20,747 nt of DNA, from contig JH154060.1 of NCBI GenBank assembly GCA_000226015.1, positions 383,430 to 404,176 on the forward strand, given 5' to 3'. The number at the start of each line of letters is the position of its first letter. Position 1 is the stretch's first letter. Position numbers and translations under genes: made by a program. Source of the stretch: Mnemiopsis leidyi (Eukaryota > Ctenophora > Tentaculata > Lobata > Bolinopsidae). Positions 17,248 to 20,747 of the stretch are shown piece by piece. The notes under the pieces were generated by a model that made no database searches, was not told the DNA's origin, and saw only the letters and a list, made by a program, of their open reading frames with translations.

Positions 17248-17387
17248 AATGACTGCATCGTTCTCGAACCACGTGACCGAGGCTTCCAGATTGGTGCCAA
17301 CAGAGCAGGTAATGGTGAAGGTGGAAGAGGCGGTGTGTGTCTCAGCGGGTAATCTCACTTGTCTGTGTACGTATAACATCGTCTCCA
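17214..17387 (-). CDS. Ig gene exon 7: first half of fourth Ig domain
   Basis: The acceptor CCTACCTCAG precedes 17387 and the donor GGAAG|GTATTG follows 17214; phases are 1 to 1. It encodes STFTITCSVG with the first Cys and EASVTWFENDAVIG with the Trp. Its 3' end lies in a local duplication. Confidence 0.78.
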
Positions 17388-17531
17388 CTGAGGTAGGTAA
17401 TGAGTTCGAATTTTATAACATTTTGCAAGTTTACAAACTAGAATAGGATAAGTTTTTATATCATCCAGCTCGTAGATATAAGATATGCGTAACATATCAA
17501 TTAAACTCAAATATACGATAAATCGTCGTAC

Positions 17532-17708
17532 TTGTCACAGGAGGTCCAATGCCACATTCGTAGCTACACTTTACTTCCCCGGCAAGGTTTGGAGAAATTT
17601 CCGTCATCCGCAGAGTAGTTCGCCAATCTTTGTCCTTGTTGAATTGTGAATCGTCTATGGCAAAGTTCGTAACGCCTTTAACATTGATCCCATTCACGTA
17701 CCAGGTAA
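17532..17708 (-). CDS. Ig gene exon 6: second half of third Ig domain
   Basis: The acceptor TTATTTTAG precedes 17708 and the donor GACAA|GTACGA follows 17532; phases are 1 to 1. It starts with the core Trp (VTWYVNGINVKG) and carries AGEVKCSYECG with the second Cys. An extra Cys in CSYEC is unusual. Confidence 0.78.
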
Positions 17709-17730
17709 CTAAAATAATGTTGTTTTGTTA

Positions 17731-17960
17731 CCTTTCCCATAGTTACCTTCAGTTTCCCATAGTTACCTTCAGTTTCCCATAGTTACCTATATTTACCTTT
17801 AGTTTACCATAGTTACCTATAGTTACCTACAATTACCAATAGGCATCCATAGAAAGTAACATATAATATAATAGTAACCTATAATAGTAACTTATAGTTA
17901 TCTATAGTCTGCACCTATAATAACCTATAGTTCCCTGTAGACCTGTAGTTATTTAAAGTT
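17731..17960. repeat. 20-bp tandem repeat, degenerating
   Basis: The unit CCCATAGTTACCTTCAGTTT repeats exactly from 17736 for about 2.5 copies, then degrades into TATAGTTACC-like copies to about 17960. It lies just upstream, on the minus strand, of the exon 6 acceptor. Confidence 0.85.
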
Positions 17961-18070
17961 AGCTATAATCACATGACATAGTTGCCTATAATGTTCTGTT
18001 ATCTAGTTAAGCACGTGCATTTAACGCGCAACTCCTCACGACTAAATTTGTAAATGCATAAAAATTAAAC

Positions 18071-18187
18071 CTGACTGAACACTGGCAGCCGCTGGTTCTG
18101 ACTGAGACTGGAAGTAACAGTTGAAGGATATAGAGTCGGTGTTGAGGTCACTAGTGACAAATTCTTTGGCAGGCAACTTCATGGCAT
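18071..18187 (-). CDS. Ig gene exon 5: first half of third Ig domain
   Basis: The acceptor CCATTTCCAG precedes 18187 and the donor GTCAG|GTTTAAT follows 18071; phases are 1 to 1. It encodes LPAKEFVTSDLN and SISFNCYFQ with the first Cys. The intron falls just before the core Trp. Confidence 0.75.
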
Positions 18188-18505
18188 CTGGAAATGGTAA
18201 CGTGTTACTTGTAAAAAGAAACTGGTCGATAATCAAGATTAAAATAGACTTGGCTCAATTATCTATCAAATTTTCCTAAATCGTTATTTATTTTTTCTGA
18301 TACAGTCTTAAACCTACCATTTACTAAGCATATATGTACTATCAAACTCTAACAACAATTTACGTTTCCCTTATCCTCTTATCAAGCTATTTATGATGAA
18401 CTATGGTGTGACTGTCCTAATACTAATTACTATCCATGGAGAATGGACGTGGGGGATCCGAAACTCAAAACAGATTCGAAATGCCGAAGGGAACTCTAGT
18501 CAGAC

Positions 18506-18592
18506 AGAGACAGGCCACCAAATAGAATAGAGACGGACTACCAAATATAACAGAGACGGACTACCAAATATAATTGAGACGGACGGTAGTTA
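18506..18592. repeat. 23-bp tandem repeat, about 3.5 copies
   Basis: AGAGACGGACTACCAAATAT-type units begin at 18506, 18529, 18552 and 18575, an exact 23-bp period. The first copy is more diverged. It sits in the intron just after the exon 4 donor. Confidence 0.9.
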
Positions 18593-18608
18593 AAGTTTTG
18601 ATACTCAC

Positions 18609-18771
18609 ATCTAACATAAACAGAAGCAGATTCAGACTTGACGAGAGTATTTCGGCCCTTAATCTGGAAGTTCGCCTGGCAGTTGTAGTCACCGTTGTCG
18701 GCAAATTGGGCGTTTTCGAAGAACAGTTTTGACGTGTACAAAGATGCATCTCCGTTTGCCGTAGTGGAATA
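18609..18771 (-). CDS. Ig gene exon 4: second half of second Ig domain
   Basis: The acceptor CTTTGTTTCAG precedes 18771 and the consensus donor AGAT|GTGAGT follows 18609; phases are 0 to 1. It encodes LYTSKLFFENAQF and ADNGDYNCQANF with the second Cys, then SASVYVR. Confidence 0.85.
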
Positions 18772-18933
18772 CTGAAACAAAGATACAGTTAATTCTCGGT
18801 CTACGATAAAATCGTGTCAATCCGCCCTGAAATTAAAAGCATGGTAGAGGTCGGCTTTACATCTCATTATAAAACATTAAAAAACAAAAACATGTATAAT
18901 AGACAGGGTGACTAAAGAAAACAGTGAACTGAC

Positions 18934-19079
18934 CCTAGTTGCATCTATGTGGGTGTAAGTGTCCCTATACCAGGATACAGAGGGAACGATCCCCGGTTCC
19001 GTCTGGATGGAGCAGGTAAGAGTGTTGTCTGTATCCCTTAGAAACCCTGAGTCAGCAGGGTGTGTTGCTACCCCAACTC
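18934..19079 (-). CDS. Ig gene exon 3: first half of second Ig domain
   Basis: The acceptor GCCCTTTCCAG precedes 19079 and the donor CTAGG|GTCAGT follows 18934; phases are 1 to 0. It encodes DTDNTLTCSIQ with the first Cys and PSVSWYRDTYTHID with the Trp. Confidence 0.83.
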
Positions 19080-19412
19080 CTGGAAAGGGCAAAGTGAGCT
19101 GTTAGACATTTCGGGGAGGGGGCTAAGTAGTTCTTAACATTGGTTTATATGGGCAGCCAATAATTTTTACCATGTATTCTGAATCATTTAGTGGACATAT
19201 GATGCTTTTCTAAGTATCGTATCGAAATATCAACCACAATCCAAAAATCAACGAAGCAGAAAAACTGTAGTTGATCTCTATCTATCTTATAGTAAGCTCA
19301 ATGGTAAGGGTGCTCAATGTTTATGATATCACATTGTAGATTTGTAGATTTCACCAAGTATCTATTAAAGACTGCTATCAAAAGGATTTAAATTCGTATA
19401 TTTAATTCTCAC

Positions 19413-19608
19413 CGTAAACAACAAGCTCTACTTCGTTTGACTCCACTGTGAAGCCGTTAAAGGTGACCCGACACTGGACCTTGGAGTCCTGTTTCTCCAG
19501 GGACTCCAGAGTCAGTTGGGACCGAGTGAGACGAGAAGAGGCGCTGTGAGTTGTCGTGAAGAAGGAATCATCTTGGGACACACCACCCACCACCCACTCC
19601 ACTGTGCC
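19413..19608 (-). CDS. Ig gene exon 2: second half of first complete Ig domain
   Basis: The acceptor CTTATTTCAG precedes 19608 and the donor TACG|GTGAGA follows 19413; phases are 0 to 1. It starts at the core Trp (GTVEWVVGG) and carries LEKQDSKVQCRVTF with the second Cys, then EVELVVY. Confidence 0.85.
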
Positions 19609-19789
19609 CTGAAATAAGGGGGCTATTTGTAAGTTGTTATATATTTGTTTAAAATTTATACCTAAATACCTGATTACCTAACAAATCAAACTGAAGGAAT
19701 TTCCACGCCCTTTAGAGGTAATTCTTAATCTATCGTTCAGCCAATCAACCGTCCACCCAAACCTTAGTCACATCAACTATACCACATAC

Positions 19790-19964
19790 CTTCACTTCCC
19801 CGACAGCATCGCAATCGAAGACAGCAGTTGCACCGATCCCTACAGACACGCTAATTGGCTGACGAGAGATACCCCGGACTTCAACCCTTCGGGAGTCACT
19901 GACTGTGAGGACCAGGCTGGTAGAGTCCAAGTGTCTGTACTCTCCCTTACACGTGTACTCCTGG
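19790..19964 (-). CDS. Ig gene exon 1 in window: end of one Ig domain, start of the next
   Basis: The acceptor GACCATATCAG precedes 19964 and the consensus donor GAAG|GTATGT follows 19790; phases are 2 to 0. The first residues, QEYTCKGEYRHLD, are the F-G strands of an Ig domain whose first half lies outside the window. SVGIGATAVFDCDAVGEVK then starts the first complete domain. The entry phase of 2 shows that more exons lie upstream, so the gene's 5' end, signal peptide and promoter are not visible. The whole gene encodes nine complete Ig domains here and is probably a cell-surface or secreted adhesion/recognition protein; that role is inferred from the fold only. Confidence 0.8.
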
Positions 19965-20228
19965 CTGATATGGTCACGTGGTCATATAGTTATATAGTCT
20001 GCCACAGTTGATCTTCAGGGGGTAATGTGGAAAACAGGTGTTTGTGGTAGCTAGTTAATTTGACTCACAAAAAGTTAAAGCTTTCCAGTGAGCATTAAAT
20101 TATTTCAAGTCTTATTTTTTCAATTCTTATTTTTGGTTCTAAGAGGTCGTAATTAAGGAAATCACAGAAAGAAAATATTTCCGAAAATTACGAAAAGTTT
20201 ATCGCATGAATAGAGCTTGGCCGTTTTA
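19965..20228. other. Intron of the Ig gene, no exon seen
   Basis: No upstream Ig half-domain was found on the minus strand in this stretch or in the repeats to its right. Confidence 0.45.
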
Positions 20229-20418
20229 CATTGAAACATGTTGAAAATTCGGACGAATTCTGTCAAAACCATCGTTAAGCAACTGTAAAAAGTTCAAGGA
20301 AAACTAATGAAAGTTGACTTTTTACATTGTAAAAACTAATGAAAGTTGACTTTTCACGTTGTAACATGTTGAAAATTTTCAGGAATTGTATCAAAACCAT
20401 CGTTAAGGAACTGCAAAA
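20229..20418. repeat. Nested direct repeats: about 62-bp copies 128 bp apart around a 32-bp tandem pair
   Basis: ACATGTTGAAAATT..TCAAAACCATCGTTAAG occurs at about 20229-20290 and 20357-20418. Between them, AAACTAATGAAAGTTGACTT occurs twice with a 32-bp period (20301 and 20333). Confidence 0.88.
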
Positions 20419-20527
20419 ATTACAGGGTATACCAATGGAATTTGATATCACCGCAGCCGTCCAAAGTTGCAGAGTCCCTAAATTTATTTTTATGTTGCCT
20501 TACTTTGAAAACTTGCACACGCTTCTT

Positions 20528-20739
20528 TGAAATGTCAACCCTCTTGAAACTTTGTATACAGGTAGAGGACAGTGATAGAAAAATGTTCAACTTGAAATTC
20601 GATGGAAAAATTGCTACCTTTGTTTCGAGTGTCCATAATTGTTTCCCCTTTCCTTGGAAACAGTACTTTTAATAGCATCAACTATTTTCTATCACTGTCT
20701 TCTACCTGTATACAAAGTTTCAAGAGGGTTGACGTTTCA
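20528..20739. repeat. Foldback element: 57-bp inverted arms, 98-nt loop
   Basis: TGAAATGTCAACCCTCTTGA.. (20528-20584) matches the reverse complement of 20683-20739 with two substitutions plus slight length slippage at the inner end. Conserved blocks are ACTTTGTATACAGGTAGA and GACAGTGATAGAAAA. No coding capacity. It sits at the right end of the window and may be part of a larger element. Confidence 0.9.
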
Positions 20740-20747
20740 CAGTAGCG

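Overview
The window looks like nuclear DNA from an animal, probably a marine, early-branching invertebrate. It is AT-rich, genes are split by GT..AG introns of roughly 120-450 bp, AATAAA poly(A) signals are present, decayed non-LTR retrotransposon pieces occur, and the gene families are metazoan in character (long immunoglobulin-repeat protein, saposin-like protein, SLC29 transporter, actin family). I cannot name the phylum. Intron-nested genes together with many intronless genes would fit a ctenophore or a cnidarian, but that is only a guess.

The backbone is one large minus-strand gene from about 19964 down to about 3215, continuing past the right edge of the window (its 5' end). By joining splice sites and keeping the reading phase I could chain 16 coding exons. 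They encode nine complete Ig-like domains plus a partial one at each end. Most domains are split by an intron in the middle. The phases agree at all fifteen junctions, which is the main support for a single gene.

Three complete plus-strand genes sit inside its two large introns. The 6.45-kb intron (5486-11939) holds an SLC29A4/ENT4-like transporter (8723-10207) and a divergent actin of 376 residues (10752-11882); both reading frames are uninterrupted. The 4.47-kb intron (12107-16577) holds a secreted protein made of six copies of a Cys-x17-Cys, ADPHTW-type repeat (15107-15919), whose first coding exon I could not place.

To the left, past the last recognised Ig exon, lies a plus-strand gene for a secreted protein with three saposin-B domains (2082-2915). 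The first 900 bp carry a decayed non-LTR reverse transcriptase preceded by two perfect palindromes. A decayed ORF1-like fragment lies on the minus strand at 7009-7540.

Non-coding parts are rich in repeats: a 55-bp x 5 minisatellite (3898-4190), 20-bp, 23-bp and 32-bp tandem repeats in introns, hairpin elements at 7684-7819 and 20528-20739, a 202-bp MITE-like element (16136-16337), and a complex inverted and direct repeat cluster built on GCGGAC/GTCCGC motifs (13217-14672). I saw no tRNA, rRNA or CRISPR array.
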